Of a stretch of DNA of 64,000 bases, positions 1 through 8,292 are shown piece by piece. Source of the stretch: Trypanosoma brucei gambiense DAL972 (Eukaryota; Euglenozoa; Kinetoplastea; Trypanosomatida; Trypanosomatidae); the NCBI RefSeq assembly GCF_000210295.1, contig NC_026741.1, positions 1,674,001 through 1,738,000 on the forward strand, in the 5' to 3' direction. The first letter of the stretch is position 1. Every line of letters begins with the position of its first letter. Below the pieces are notes generated by a model. The model saw only the letters and a program-made list of their open reading frames with translations, had not been told where the DNA came from and did no database searches. The translations under genes and the position numbers were made by a program.

Positions 1-348
1 GTTGTGAAACCACCGGTTGTGTGGTTGAGAAGGTGCGCGGTATCCTTGTCTGTTTATGGTGCGTGAGTGGTGGAAAAGTTTCCGATGTCCGAATCTCGTG
101 ACCCTTCGGCAACCGTGTAATGAGCAACCCACAAAGCGCTTGCGCATCCGAAAAAAAGTTGAGTTTCCTTGCGCGAGGGCCCCCTAAATGTGTGATTCCC
201 CGAGCTTTATTTTTTTTTATTATTATCCTCTTTCTTTGTGGATGACTTTGCAATTTCTTTCCCAGTGCGTGTACGGCTGTAGTGCAGCATAATCGCACGT
301 AGGAAAAAGCGTGTAGGGTTTTATTATATTACAACCGGCTTCATAACG
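1..348 (+). other. Spacer and 5' flank of the SSL1 gene
   Basis: No gene is seen here. A pyrimidine-rich stretch at about 206-263 ends in an AG at 264-265. This looks like the trans-splice acceptor for the plus-strand gene starting at 349 and would give a 5' UTR of about 83 bases. The acceptor is inferred from pattern only. Confidence 0.5.
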
Positions 349-1404
349 ATGCTTAAAACCGTGCTACTACTTGACGGAAGTGAGGCGGTGAACTGCTCTT
401 TGGACTACCTCCCCACGCGGCTGATTGCTCTCCGCCCTCAGCTCAACAAATTTGTGCACACCTACCTCGATGCCAATCCCTTAGCATCACTCGGTGTCGT
501 TGTGATGCGAGACGGTGTGGCCCAACGCCTTATCCCTTGCACAACGAATGCCACAGACATTGTACAAACTCTGGAGCTGAAGTATTTTCGATTTGGTGGC
601 TCAGGGGCAATGTCGTTGGAGAACGGACTGCGCATGGCCCTTTCCGAGCTGGTGGACCTCAGGCGAATTGCAAAGCGACTGCGAGAAAATAACTCGGGTT
701 CCACTGGCAGCGACGTGCAGGAGGATGTCACGTCGCGTCTTCGTATAGTTCTCGCCTCGTCATCGGTAACCATTGTGGACCCACTAGACGTTTTTGCTGT
801 GCAGAAAATCGTAGCCCAACTTAGAGTGCGTGTCGACGTTATTTCGTTCTGCGGAGCCGTACACGTTCTTCAGGAGGCTGCAGTCCTCACGGGCGGATCT
901 CTACATACCCCCATGAACTATGAGCATCTCACGGAAATATTACGGCACTTGGCGTCACCCGAAGGAGGAAGCGCCCGGCATGTCGGTGTGCAGCCAGCTT
1001 TGATCCAAATCGGCTTCCCCATGTATGTAGGGGATGAAGCTGAGGGGAAGCGCTACCTGACTTGCCCACAATGCGGACTCATCCAAACATCCATTCCGTC
1101 AACCTGCCCCCTTTGCAAATTGCTACTCTTTAGCGTCCCACTAATTCACGTCACCTTCATCACGCGGAATGAACTGTGTGCGCCCTCGCAAAAAGTCGAG
1201 CACGCTACGAAAAAGAAAACAACGGCAGCCGCTGGTGGTGCAGCGGATACCGCGCGCTGTTCACTCTGTCAGCGAAAGCTGGCCGGTGAGGATGGGGGAG
1301 GATACTGGTGCTGTGGTTGTTGCCTTTGCGAACGTTGTGAAGCATGTGAAACCTATATTCGGGAAAATTTAGGCCTCTGCCCAACTTGCGTTGCCACCTC
1401 GTGA
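349..1404 (+). CDS. SSL1: TFIIH core subunit SSL1/p44
   Basis: The 351-residue product matches the SSL1/p44 subunit of transcription/repair factor TFIIH. In other eukaryotes p44 contacts and stimulates the XPD helicase. In trypanosomes TFIIH is known to support spliced-leader RNA gene transcription. An N-terminal von Willebrand A-like domain starts with LLLDGSEAVN and runs to about residue 190. The p44-typical segment IQIGFPMYVG follows. Next come a C4 zinc motif (CPQCGL...CPLC, about 240-258) and a C-terminal RING-like cysteine cluster (CSLCQ...CCGCCLCERC...CPTC, about 300-347). The ATG at 349 follows a probable acceptor AG at 264-265. It is the first of three plus-strand genes. The N-terminus is shorter than in animals, as expected for kinetoplastids. 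Confidence is high for the family. Confidence 0.9.
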   Translation: MLKTVLLLDGSEAVNCSLDYLPTRLIALRPQLNKFVHTYLDANPLASLGVVVMRDGVAQRLIPCTTNATDIVQTLELKYFRFGGSGAMSLENGLRMALSELVDLRRIAKRLRENNSGSTGSDVQEDVTSRLRIVLASSSVTIVDPLDVFAVQKIVAQLRVRVDVISFCGAVHVLQEAAVLTGGSLHTPMNYEHLTEILRHLASPEGGSARHVGVQPALIQIGFPMYVGDEAEGKRYLTCPQCGLIQTSIPSTCPLCKLLLFSVPLIHVTFITRNELCAPSQKVEHATKKKTTAAAGGAADTARCSLCQRKLAGEDGGGYWCCGCCLCERCEACETYIRENLGLCPTCVATS

Positions 1405-1692
1405 CGTTCCAGCACCGCCAAAGCAGTCCGAGTGCACACACGAACGTGCATCTGTTTTTGGTCTCATCACGTTCAGTTTTCTATGCCCGCAGCATAATTC
1501 AGTGGTATTCCCCCTGCCCCATCCTGTTGAGTGCGCTCGCTGCCTAACCGTGTGGTGTTTCCATATCTGCCCTTCTATCGTTTTCTGTTCTCCGCATCAC
1601 TGCCGCTCATGGGCCTTCCAACATGGGTCAAATGATTTGGTCGACGCCTCCTCCTTAAAATGGTGAAATATCGCCACAACTAGTGGTCAAAC

Positions 1693-2514
1693 ATGTGGCG
1701 GCGGACGCCAACTCTCGCTTCCTGTTTGTCAGCGGCGCAGGCGCTCGTGCCCTCGACGTGGCGGTCCGCCCCTTCCGGGTGGTTTCTCGTACCACAGTCC
1801 AACACAACTGAGGGTGATGAGCTTTGCGTGGCCAAACTCTTTCTGTTCCTCAACCATGCCGCACAATACATGTTTCTCGGTAAAGTTATGGCGCTTGCCG
1901 AAGAAATCCAATGTGTTCCCCGCCTCGAGTGGTTCTATGCGGAGCTGTACTTTACCCTCCCTCCAACCCCAGCTGCCGAGCGCTTGGCATGTTACATGAA
2001 CGATCAAGAACGCCTTCGCTGCGGCTTGCGGAACCAGTCGCGTGGGACGAGTGCCTCAGGCCTTCTGTGGAGCAAAGAGCTTAACAAGCGTGTGGAAGAG
2101 CGTGCGACTGAGGACTTTTGCTGGCTTCTTACGAATGACCAACGGAAGACGGAGAAATTCCTTCAGGAGACGTATATCCAGTGGCACCACCGTGCGGACT
2201 ATTTGGTAACGCGAAAAAGTCGCGAAAAAAGGGAATTCCGGCAAGATTTGACACTCCATCAGGTCATTCAAGAGGGACAAGAACGGAAAAGAAGGATGCA
2301 ACGGCGGCGCTCGCGTGATGAGAGTCGCGAGGTGAACATCGCAGCAGGAAAGGAAAGTGAATGGGACAACTTCACTCATGACGTCCTGCCGCGGGACCTT
2401 CGTGAAGCATTGGATCGTGAGAGTGATGGGATGGAGGATGTACGCATTTCCCGCGCAGGAACTGCCACAGGGGGTTGGAACCGAGGTTACCGCACCCACC
2501 CCAACTTCCGCTAA
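1693..2514 (+). CDS. Unrecognised basic protein, probably mitochondrial
   Basis: The product is a 273-residue protein that I do not recognise. The first 30 residues (MWRRTPTLASCLSAAQ...) are rich in Arg, Ser and Ala with no acidic residues, as in a mitochondrial targeting peptide. The middle part (about 45-100) looks globular with several aromatic residues. The stretch 150-215 is highly charged and likely a long helix (RKSREKREFRQDL, then RKRRMQRRRSRDESR). The C-terminus is Gly/Arg-rich. A basic helical mitochondrial protein could belong to the mitoribosome or RNA-processing machinery, but this is inference only. The start is supported by the pyrimidine-rich stretch at 1560-1600 and an AG at 1682-1683 with no intervening ATG in frame. 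It lies between SSL1 and the SpoU methyltransferase on the same strand. Confidence 0.8.
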   Translation: MWRRTPTLASCLSAAQALVPSTWRSAPSGWFLVPQSNTTEGDELCVAKLFLFLNHAAQYMFLGKVMALAEEIQCVPRLEWFYAELYFTLPPTPAAERLACYMNDQERLRCGLRNQSRGTSASGLLWSKELNKRVEERATEDFCWLLTNDQRKTEKFLQETYIQWHHRADYLVTRKSREKREFRQDLTLHQVIQEGQERKRRMQRRRSRDESREVNIAAGKESEWDNFTHDVLPRDLREALDRESDGMEDVRISRAGTATGGWNRGYRTHPNFR

Positions 2515-2870
2515 CAGGACGTACCGGGGAGTGAATTAGAACGGACCAGGAGTTAATCTTTGTGCGTTGTGACTTTCAGTGTGTCTATCATAGTGGGGCC
2601 CTTGTAAGTGTAAGCAACGAGCAGTAGGCCTCGATAAAAACATTTCTACCGGTGGTTGTGAAGATTGTTTGCCAACGGCGATCCGCTGCGGACCCCGGTT
2701 CTGTCATGCTTCTTGTTCCGATGCCGCCCGGCGCAGCACCTGTTTGCCTCGATGTTGAATGCACAAACGCCCATGTGCTTCTAACCATCTTTTTCCTGTG
2801 TTCCCGCGCATTGTTAAGCACTGGGGTGAAAAGGGGTGAAGGCAAGGCACGGTGAAGTTAGTTAGACCTC
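2515..2870 (+). other. Intergenic spacer between plus-strand genes
   Basis: About 355 bases with no supported gene. It should hold the 3' UTR of the upstream gene and the 5' UTR of the methyltransferase gene. A pyrimidine-rich patch near 2784-2806 (catctttttcctgtgttcc) followed by AG at 2817-2818 is the best acceptor candidate. Confidence 0.4.
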
Positions 2871-3992
2871 ATGAACACAGTGAAAGTTCTGTTACGGAAA
2901 AGGGTGGTGCGGGCGGGCGCATTTGAGGATACGGCCCTCGCGCTCACAAACGCTCGCAGCGCTGGAGCAGAAGCCAAAGGTCGGCCTATAGTTCTGCAGA
3001 GTTTGGATGAGGTAGCGCAAGTCACACCCACAATATCTTTTAGCGGGCGCCAGCTATGGAACTCAACAAAACTTCTTAGGGAAAACGGGAATGTCCGTCG
3101 TTCCCACGGGGCCTGCGTCGTTGGCGGTGCCTCTGCCATCAGACGCGTATGGAGAGATTACAAGATTCGCCCCAACGTTGTTTATGTCCCCGATACCGAG
3201 CCCACAGTTGCGTCATGGTGCCTGGAAGATGAACTTCCCACCTGCATAGTTCGCTGCTCCCCTGTTGAGATCAATCGCGGGTTGCTTAGTGCTGAACTGG
3301 CTGATGGGCACGCAGCTGAGTTTCCGATTCCCGCATCCCCTTCGGTTGAAACGTTTCTTGGGGAAGGTAAGCCCTCTCGCCTCACATCGATGCTGGTCTT
3401 GGTTGGTCTCCGCATACCCAGCAACGTTGGCACACTCATACGGGCTGCAGTTGAAATGGGTTTTGAGAGCGTGCTTCTGATCAATTGCTTGGATCCCTTT
3501 GGTGAAAAAGCATTGCGCGCCAGTGAGGGCACTGTTTTCTCCCCCCAGTTTAAGATTTTTGAGCCGGGTAGCGATCCGGTTTCCGCATTAAACAGCATTG
3601 CCGTGGAGCATAACCTTCTGCCCTTGTTGGCCCTCCCCTCCCAGAAGGCTGAGACGGCGTTCGAGGTGGCGAAGAACTTGCACAAAATCAATGCCATGAG
3701 GCGTTCGCAGGAAGCGGAGGGAGACGCGGCAGCATCACATAACCACATCGGGCCACTGCTGATTCTGGGGTCGGAGGCAAAAGGCCTGCGGGACCTTGCA
3801 GGGGAGTGGTCGGTGCCCCGCAAGTTTGTTTCGGTTCCGCTGCCGAATTCTACCGTCGAATCTCTCAACGTGAGTGTTGCAGGTTCTATTCTTATTCACG
3901 CATTTCGACCAGCCGCGGAAAAACACTTCGTCGAATTGGAGGAGTCGGCACGTCCAAGAACACTTGGAGATGGGCCCGTCCTCTTGCGTTGA
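2871..3992 (+). CDS. SpoU/TrmH-family RNA 2'-O-ribose methyltransferase
   Basis: The 373-residue product belongs to the SpoU (TrmH) branch of knotted SPOUT methyltransferases, which transfer a methyl group from S-adenosylmethionine to ribose 2'-OH in rRNA or tRNA. All three family motifs are visible: motif 1 RIPSNVGTLIRAA (about 181-193) with the catalytic-type Asn-x-Gly-x-x-x-Arg, motif 2 LILGSEAKGL (about 303-312), and motif 3 VPLPNSTVESLNVSVA (about 329-344). The N-terminal 160 residues form the substrate-binding extension typical of MRM3/RlmB-type enzymes. The Arg-rich start (LLRKRVVRAG) suggests mitochondrial import, so a mitochondrial rRNA methyltransferase is likely but unproven. It is the last plus-strand protein gene before the convergent strand switch. 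Confidence 0.85.
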   Translation: MNTVKVLLRKRVVRAGAFEDTALALTNARSAGAEAKGRPIVLQSLDEVAQVTPTISFSGRQLWNSTKLLRENGNVRRSHGACVVGGASAIRRVWRDYKIRPNVVYVPDTEPTVASWCLEDELPTCIVRCSPVEINRGLLSAELADGHAAEFPIPASPSVETFLGEGKPSRLTSMLVLVGLRIPSNVGTLIRAAVEMGFESVLLINCLDPFGEKALRASEGTVFSPQFKIFEPGSDPVSALNSIAVEHNLLPLLALPSQKAETAFEVAKNLHKINAMRRSQEAEGDAAASHNHIGPLLILGSEAKGLRDLAGEWSVPRKFVSVPLPNSTVESLNVSVAGSILIHAFRPAAEKHFVELEESARPRTLGDGPVLLR

Positions 3993-4761
3993 TGGGCCGC
4001 GATTTGTTAAAGTGCGGACGGTGCCAAGCGATAAATAAATGTGTGAAAGGAAAGTTCTCAAATGTTTCAACGGGTGGCCTTGTCGTCGAAGCTTTGCGGA
4101 TGTGGGTTAGGGTTAGGGTTAGGGGCCGCAGTTTCCAATCGTCACGCCACATTAAATTTTCTAAACGTTTTGTCCCCCGCTCGCCCCTTCGCGATTGCCG
4201 GTCTGCCTTTTTTTTTTCTTTTTTTACCTGATGCCTCCTCTCGTCACCTCCCTTTTCAACTCGCACCTCAAGATGAAGCACTTCATGGAACCTGGCCGCC
4301 TCATTGTGCGAGTGCGTGACCCCTCAAAAGAGAAAATCCTGAACAGTCCCATACGTAATGTCAGCCGCGTTGGGCATAGTGCTTGACTAAGAGCGCGTCC
4401 AGAAATTGCACCACCGTCGTCCTTTTTCCCCTCAGGTAAGGTTTGGTGTCGGCGCCCGACGGGAATGTCCTCAACACCTGGGCTCTCCACCGCTGAAAAC
4501 AAAAAAAAAAAGTGGTCTTGTCCGGCAATAAGGTATTTTCAATTCCAAAGGTCCCCTTTCATCCCCGTGATATTTCCCGATTTTCCAACTACCACCACCC
4601 ACCCCGGACGGTGCGACCAGCACGTCGGCAACGGGGCCTGGCTAACTTTACTCCGATTGTCCTTCAAAATGGAAGGCCGATGGAGAGTCCTGGCGATGGG
4701 GCAGTTGTCACGACCCCTTACTGTATAATATACGGTGCTGCTTTCGCTGGGCCGCACCGTT
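3993..4761. other. Start of convergent strand-switch region
   Basis: No protein gene is supported. The first part is the 3' flank of the SpoU gene and holds the telomere-type repeat at 4104-4125. Pyrimidine runs at 4205-4228 and an A-run at 4501-4511 are present. No obvious snRNA, 7SL or other non-tRNA Pol III gene could be recognised by eye. Several 60-90 codon ORFs here look like chance frames. Confidence 0.5.
4104..4125 (+). repeat. Interstitial telomeric hexamer, (TTAGGG)3 with flanking G-tract
   Basis: Three perfect TTAGGG units (4107-4124) are preceded by GGG and followed by another G. This gives four G-tracts spaced by TTA, the full requirement for an intramolecular G-quadruplex of telomeric type. 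It lies about 110 bases past the SpoU stop codon and about 640 bases before the tRNA cluster. Confidence 0.95.
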
Positions 4762-4835
4762 GCTCCTATAGCTCAGTCGGTTAGAGCGTGGGTCTAATAA
4801 GCCCAAGGTCACAGGTTCGACCCCTGTTGGGAGCA
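4762..4835 (+). tRNA. tRNA-Ile (anticodon AAT)
   Basis: A 74-base cloverleaf can be folded by eye. The acceptor stem pairs GCTCCTA with TGGGAGC (one G-T pair), followed by discriminator A at 4835. The anticodon stem TGGGT/GCCCA encloses the loop CTAATAA, giving anticodon AAT with T33. The T arm ACAGG-TTCGACC-CCTGT contains the B box (GGTTCGACC, 4814-4822). The D arm GCTC...GAGC contains the A box. Encoded CCA is absent, as expected for a eukaryotic nuclear tRNA gene. A TTTT tract follows at once. Confidence 0.97.
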
Positions 4836-4837
4836 CG

Positions 4838-4841
4838 TTTT
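4838..4841 (+). terminator. RNA polymerase III terminator of tRNA-Ile
   Basis: A TTTT run starts three bases after the discriminator base of tRNA-Ile, the expected Pol III stop signal on the plus strand. Confidence 0.8.
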
Positions 4842-4876
4842 CCAGTGCGGGAGAATGTAGTTGTTGAAGCTCAAAG

Positions 4877-4881
4877 AAAAA
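4877..4881 (-). terminator. RNA polymerase III terminator of tRNA-Leu
   Basis: AAAAA on the plus strand is TTTTT on the minus strand, three bases downstream of the 3' end of tRNA-Leu. Confidence 0.8.
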
Positions 4882-4884
4882 TCC

Positions 4885-4966
4885 TGCTGGGGGTGGGGTT
4901 CGAACCCACGAAGCAACCGCATGAGAACTTAAGTCTCACCCCTTTGACCAACTCGGGAACCCCAGC
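4885..4966 (-). tRNA. tRNA-Leu (anticodon TAA)
   Basis: Read on the minus strand, an 82-base type II tRNA folds with acceptor stem GCTGGGG/CCCCAGC and discriminator A. The anticodon stem TGAGA/TCTCA encloses the loop CTTAAGT, giving TAA. A long variable arm (TGCGGTTGCTTCG) is present, as needed for leucine tRNAs. The T arm is GTGGGTTCGAACCCCAC. Its 3' end faces that of tRNA-Ile 50 bases away, so the two genes converge. Confidence 0.97.
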
Positions 4967-5055
4967 GGCATGTTCGCCCGGCTGATCAAACTAGATCCAA
5001 CATTCTCCACACAAACTAATTTCTAACGGATTTGAGCACTGTGTCGTTACGTGTC

Positions 5056-5060
5056 AAAAA
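5056..5060 (-). terminator. RNA polymerase III terminator of tRNA-Gln
   Basis: TTTTT on the minus strand, two bases beyond the 3' end of tRNA-Gln. Confidence 0.8.
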
Positions 5061-5061
5061 G

Positions 5062-5133
5062 CACTCCCACCTGGACTCGAACCAGGGTTATCGGATTCAG
5101 AGTCCGAGGTGATAACCGCTACACTATGGGAGC
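5062..5133 (-). tRNA. tRNA-Gln (anticodon CTG)
   Basis: Read on the minus strand, a 72-base cloverleaf folds with acceptor stem GCTCCCA/TGGGAGT (first pair G-T) and discriminator G. The anticodon stem TCGGA/TCCGA encloses the loop CTCTGAA, giving CTG. The T arm is CCTGG-TTCGAGT-CCAGG. It lies 95 bases from tRNA-Leu on the same strand, and an assembly gap begins 47 bases past its 5' end. Confidence 0.96.
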
Positions 5134-5180
5134 GACGGTCCCAACGACTTCTTGAAAAACTATCCAAACCGAATTAAAGA

Positions 5181-5280
5181 NNNNNNNNNNNNNNNNNNNN
5201 NNNNNNNNNNNNNNNNNNNNNNNNNNNNNNNNNNNNNNNNNNNNNNNNNNNNNNNNNNNNNNNNNNNNNNNNNNNNNNNN
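5181..5280. other. Assembly gap (100 N)
   Basis: Exactly 100 N, a size often used for gaps of unknown length. The reverse transcriptase frame is already open at the right edge, so the missing sequence should contain at least the 5' part of the ingi element. Confidence 0.95.
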
Positions 5281-5282
5281 TG

Positions 5283-7418
5283 CACAGAATGAAGGTATCA
5301 CCCCACATTGTGAAGTGGTGCGTATCATTTCTGAGTAACCGAACTGGCAGAGTGAGATTCAAGGAGAAGCTTTCCAGAAGCAGAACATTTGAGCGAGGAG
5401 TGCCACAAGGAACTGTCCTTGGCCCAATCATGTTCATTATTGTCATGAACTCGTTGAGCCAACGCCTTGCAGAAGTGCCGTTACTGCAGCACGGATTCTT
5501 TGCAGACGACCTAACGCTACTTGCGAGGCACACAGAGAGGGATGTCATCAACCACGCACTACAGTGCGGTCTAAACGTGGTGTTACAGTGGTCAAAAGAG
5601 TACTTCATGTCTGTCAACGTAGCGAAAACAAAGTGCACACTCTTCGGGTGTATAGAGCGCCACCCCCTTACATTACAACTGGACGGCGAAAGAATAGGAG
5701 CTGACAGGACACCGAAGCTTCTAGGAGTAACATTCCAGTGTCTGCAGGGGATGGCAACACATGCGGCCGAAACGAGACGCAAGATGGACTTCCGACTACT
5801 GCAGATAGCAGCCATCTCAGCTTCTACATGGGGGCCAAGACGACAAGTACTGAGAGCTTTTTATCTAGCACTCGTACAGGCACACACCATGTATGGCATT
5901 GAGGTATGGTACTGGGACGCTTCGGAACGAAGTCGCGACCTCCTTGCATCAGCACAACACAAAGCCAGTCGCATCATAGCCGGCATACCGCATGGGACGC
6001 GCAAAGAGGACTCTCTGCTGGAAGCAAACCTCCTGCCACTCAAGACGACCACTCTTGTGCGCAGCATGAAATTCATGCTGATGTGTGAGTCACGAGGCGG
6101 ATGTTTGCGGCGCAGTGCTGAAGAAGTATACCACAGCAAACACCCAGTCAGAGCCCTACATTCCCGCATCATGCGGTCCTACCCCCACCTCCGCATTGAG
6201 CCACGCGAGCACCCACTAGAGACATCGACGCTCCGCCACAGCTGCCGACCGCTATTTCACACGCAGATAAAGCCTGTGTGCGCTGATGACCCTGACGATG
6301 TCAAAAGGGAGGCTTCCGAAAAGTGGATTGAACGGCATTTTGCACGGAGGGGGAAGGAGCCACCGCGGCGAGAGCACTACGAATTGTGGACTGATGGATC
6401 CGTGTCCCTCGGTGAGAAGTCCGGAGCAGCTGCCCTGCTCTATAGAAACAACACGCTGATTTGCGCACCCAAAACCGGAGCAGGGGAACTCTCATGCAGT
6501 TACAGAGCGGAATGCGTAGCATTAGAGATAGGACTGCAACGGCTGCTGAAATGGCTTCCGGCATACAGAACCACACCGAGCAGGTTGTCCATCTTCTCTG
6601 ACTCGCTGTCAATGTTAACAGCACTGCAGACAGGCCCCCTAGCCGTAACGGACCCAATTCTAAGACGACTATGGAGGCTTCTGCTTCAAGTTCAGAGAAG
6701 GAAGATACGTATCCGACTGCAATTTGTGTTTGGCCATTGTGGCGTGAAACGGAATGAGGTTTGCGATGAAATGGCCAAAAAGGCCGCAGATTTACCACAG
6801 TTGCGAGACACATGGATCCCCGACATCATTGCTTATGCGAAGCGAGTGCTTAAGTCGGAAGAAGTCCATGAGAACACTCATAGGTTTGGTATCACGGGCA
6901 ACCACTTTCCAACAAAACATAAGGAAGAACTGACGAGGGAAGAAGAAACGGCACTGGCACGCTTTCGGGTTGGGTCTTCAAGACACTATGGATGGATGTT
7001 GCGAAAGATCAACCCGAGTGTGCCTCCACAGTGCCGATGGTGCAACCCGCAACATGCAGCGATGGAGCCAACAATACAAACGGCCCCAACTGTTGCGACA
7101 CGCACTCTTCAGAGAACCTCCGAACCGACCAAATGTACGGAATGTGATGCCACATACCAATGCCGCTCGAGTGCTGTAACGCACATGGTAAACAAACATG
7201 GCTTTGTGCGAGCTGATGCCCTCCGGAGGATCAAATACGGCGATGCAACACCTGCAGTGGATATCCCCCCGGAGCCCCCTCCAGTGGTGGCGATCGTTCC
7301 TCTACCATCGAGCACACGAGTCCCGATGAGACCGCAGGTGCTTCATTGTACCATCTGTGCCTCAAATTCGCAGTGCCAGGCCGACTACTACACCACCTTA
7401 GAACAATACATGGCATAG
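5283..7418 (+). CDS. ingi reverse transcriptase/RNase H, partial
   Basis: The frame is open from the gap edge, so the ATG at 5289 is internal rather than a real start. RT motif B (RGVPQGTVLGPIMF) and the catalytic FADD box are intact. The RNase H domain shows its expected acidic residues in WTDGSVS, AECVALE, FSDSLS and the HxG...NExxDxxA signature (GHCGVKRNEVCDEMAKKA). A CCHC/HxC-like patch (QCRWCNPQHA) and one C2H2 finger (CTECDATYQC...HMVNKH) follow. The next finger starts as CTIC and then loses its pattern, and a stop closes the frame at 7418. The polymerase and RNase H residues look functional, but the protein is interrupted downstream and its N-terminal part cannot be seen. Confidence 0.85.
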   Translation, partial: HRMKVSPHIVKWCVSFLSNRTGRVRFKEKLSRSRTFERGVPQGTVLGPIMFIIVMNSLSQRLAEVPLLQHGFFADDLTLLARHTERDVINHALQCGLNVVLQWSKEYFMSVNVAKTKCTLFGCIERHPLTLQLDGERIGADRTPKLLGVTFQCLQGMATHAAETRRKMDFRLLQIAAISASTWGPRRQVLRAFYLALVQAHTMYGIEVWYWDASERSRDLLASAQHKASRIIAGIPHGTRKEDSLLEANLLPLKTTTLVRSMKFMLMCESRGGCLRRSAEEVYHSKHPVRALHSRIMRSYPHLRIEPREHPLETSTLRHSCRPLFHTQIKPVCADDPDDVKREASEKWIERHFARRGKEPPRREHYELWTDGSVSLGEKSGAAALLYRNNTLICAPKTGAGELSCSYRAECVALEIGLQRLLKWLPAYRTTPSRLSIFSDSLSMLTALQTGPLAVTDPILRRLWRLLLQVQRRKIRIRLQFVFGHCGVKRNEVCDEMAKKAADLPQLRDTWIPDIIAYAKRVLKSEEVHENTHRFGITGNHFPTKHKEELTREEETALARFRVGSSRHYGWMLRKINPSVPPQCRWCNPQHAAMEPTIQTAPTVATRTLQRTSEPTKCTECDATYQCRSSAVTHMVNKHGFVRADALRRIKYGDATPAVDIPPEPPPVVAIVPLPSSTRVPMRPQVLHCTICASNSQCQADYYTTLEQYMA

Positions 7419-8292
7419 GCAGCGGTAGTTGCCGCGTGAAAAGGGGGCGAGAGAACGAGGACTCATTGCAAGGAGATGGTAGAGCCCCAGCAGCGCCAGC
7501 TCTCAGGATACACGGAAGCTGCCGTTTCAATGTGACCTGTGCGAGGCGAGCTTCGGTACACGTTCTTCCCTGACACTACACAGAAAATTCAAACATAAAA
7601 GCATAGTGACGGAGGACGGTACCGTGGTGTTGGTGCAATTCCTTCGTAAGCGTGCCCGTGAGGGAAACGTTGACGTCCCGGGAAAAGGCGAGGTGCAGTG
7701 TGGTGTGTGCCAAAAAGTGCTCAGTTGCAGGGACTCCCTCATCCGACACTGCAAGGCTTTCCACAAAGGTGAGCGAGTCGAGCTTAAATGCAGAAAGAGC
7801 ACAAAATTGTGTGCCACTGATTCCCCGCATACAAAAGCATCCATGTTGGTGTGCCCGACATGCGGAAGGCAGTGTGCTAGCAAAACTGGCCTCACCCTAC
7901 ATCAAAAGAAGATGCACGGTATGAAGGTAGAGCGCGCTGTTACCAGCCAACGCGGCGACTGCGAAGAAACGTCGCTGCACTTGATGAGCTGCCCTGGTTT
8001 GAAGGAGTTACGTGTCAGGTTTGCGGTAGAAGGTGAGTGTGTGCAGGATGTATGTTTCTCTAAAAGGCTGGCGCAGTTTCTCATTGCGGTTGAACGGAGC
8101 CGGCCACAGGTGAAGTCCTCACCTAAGGAAACAGTCATACAACCCACTCTCCCTTCTGCAACTTCCCCCCTTATTGCCGAGAGTGGAGCCAGCAGGAAAA
8201 GCACCGGACGCAGGAATAGTCCAGACACCCTCAGAGACAGAGGGGGTATGCAGTCAACAAGCAACAGAAACAGAAAGAGGGGGAGAGAATAA
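7419..8292 (+). pseudogene. ingi C-terminal zinc-finger region, out of frame
   Basis: This continues the ingi protein in other frames. From about 7360 a finger-like run (KFAVPGRLLHHLRTIH) is read one frame away from the RT frame. From about 7500 the third frame encodes a clear C2H2 finger (CDLCEASF...LHRKFKH, with no ATG before it), then CGVC...HCKAFH and CPTCGRQC...LHQKKMH. The conserved tail EETSLHLMSCPGLKELR typical of ingi-type proteins follows, ending in a basic segment. At least two single-base-type shifts therefore separate this part from the polymerase. Sequencing error next to a gap is possible, but decay of an old copy is the simpler reading. Confidence 0.75.
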
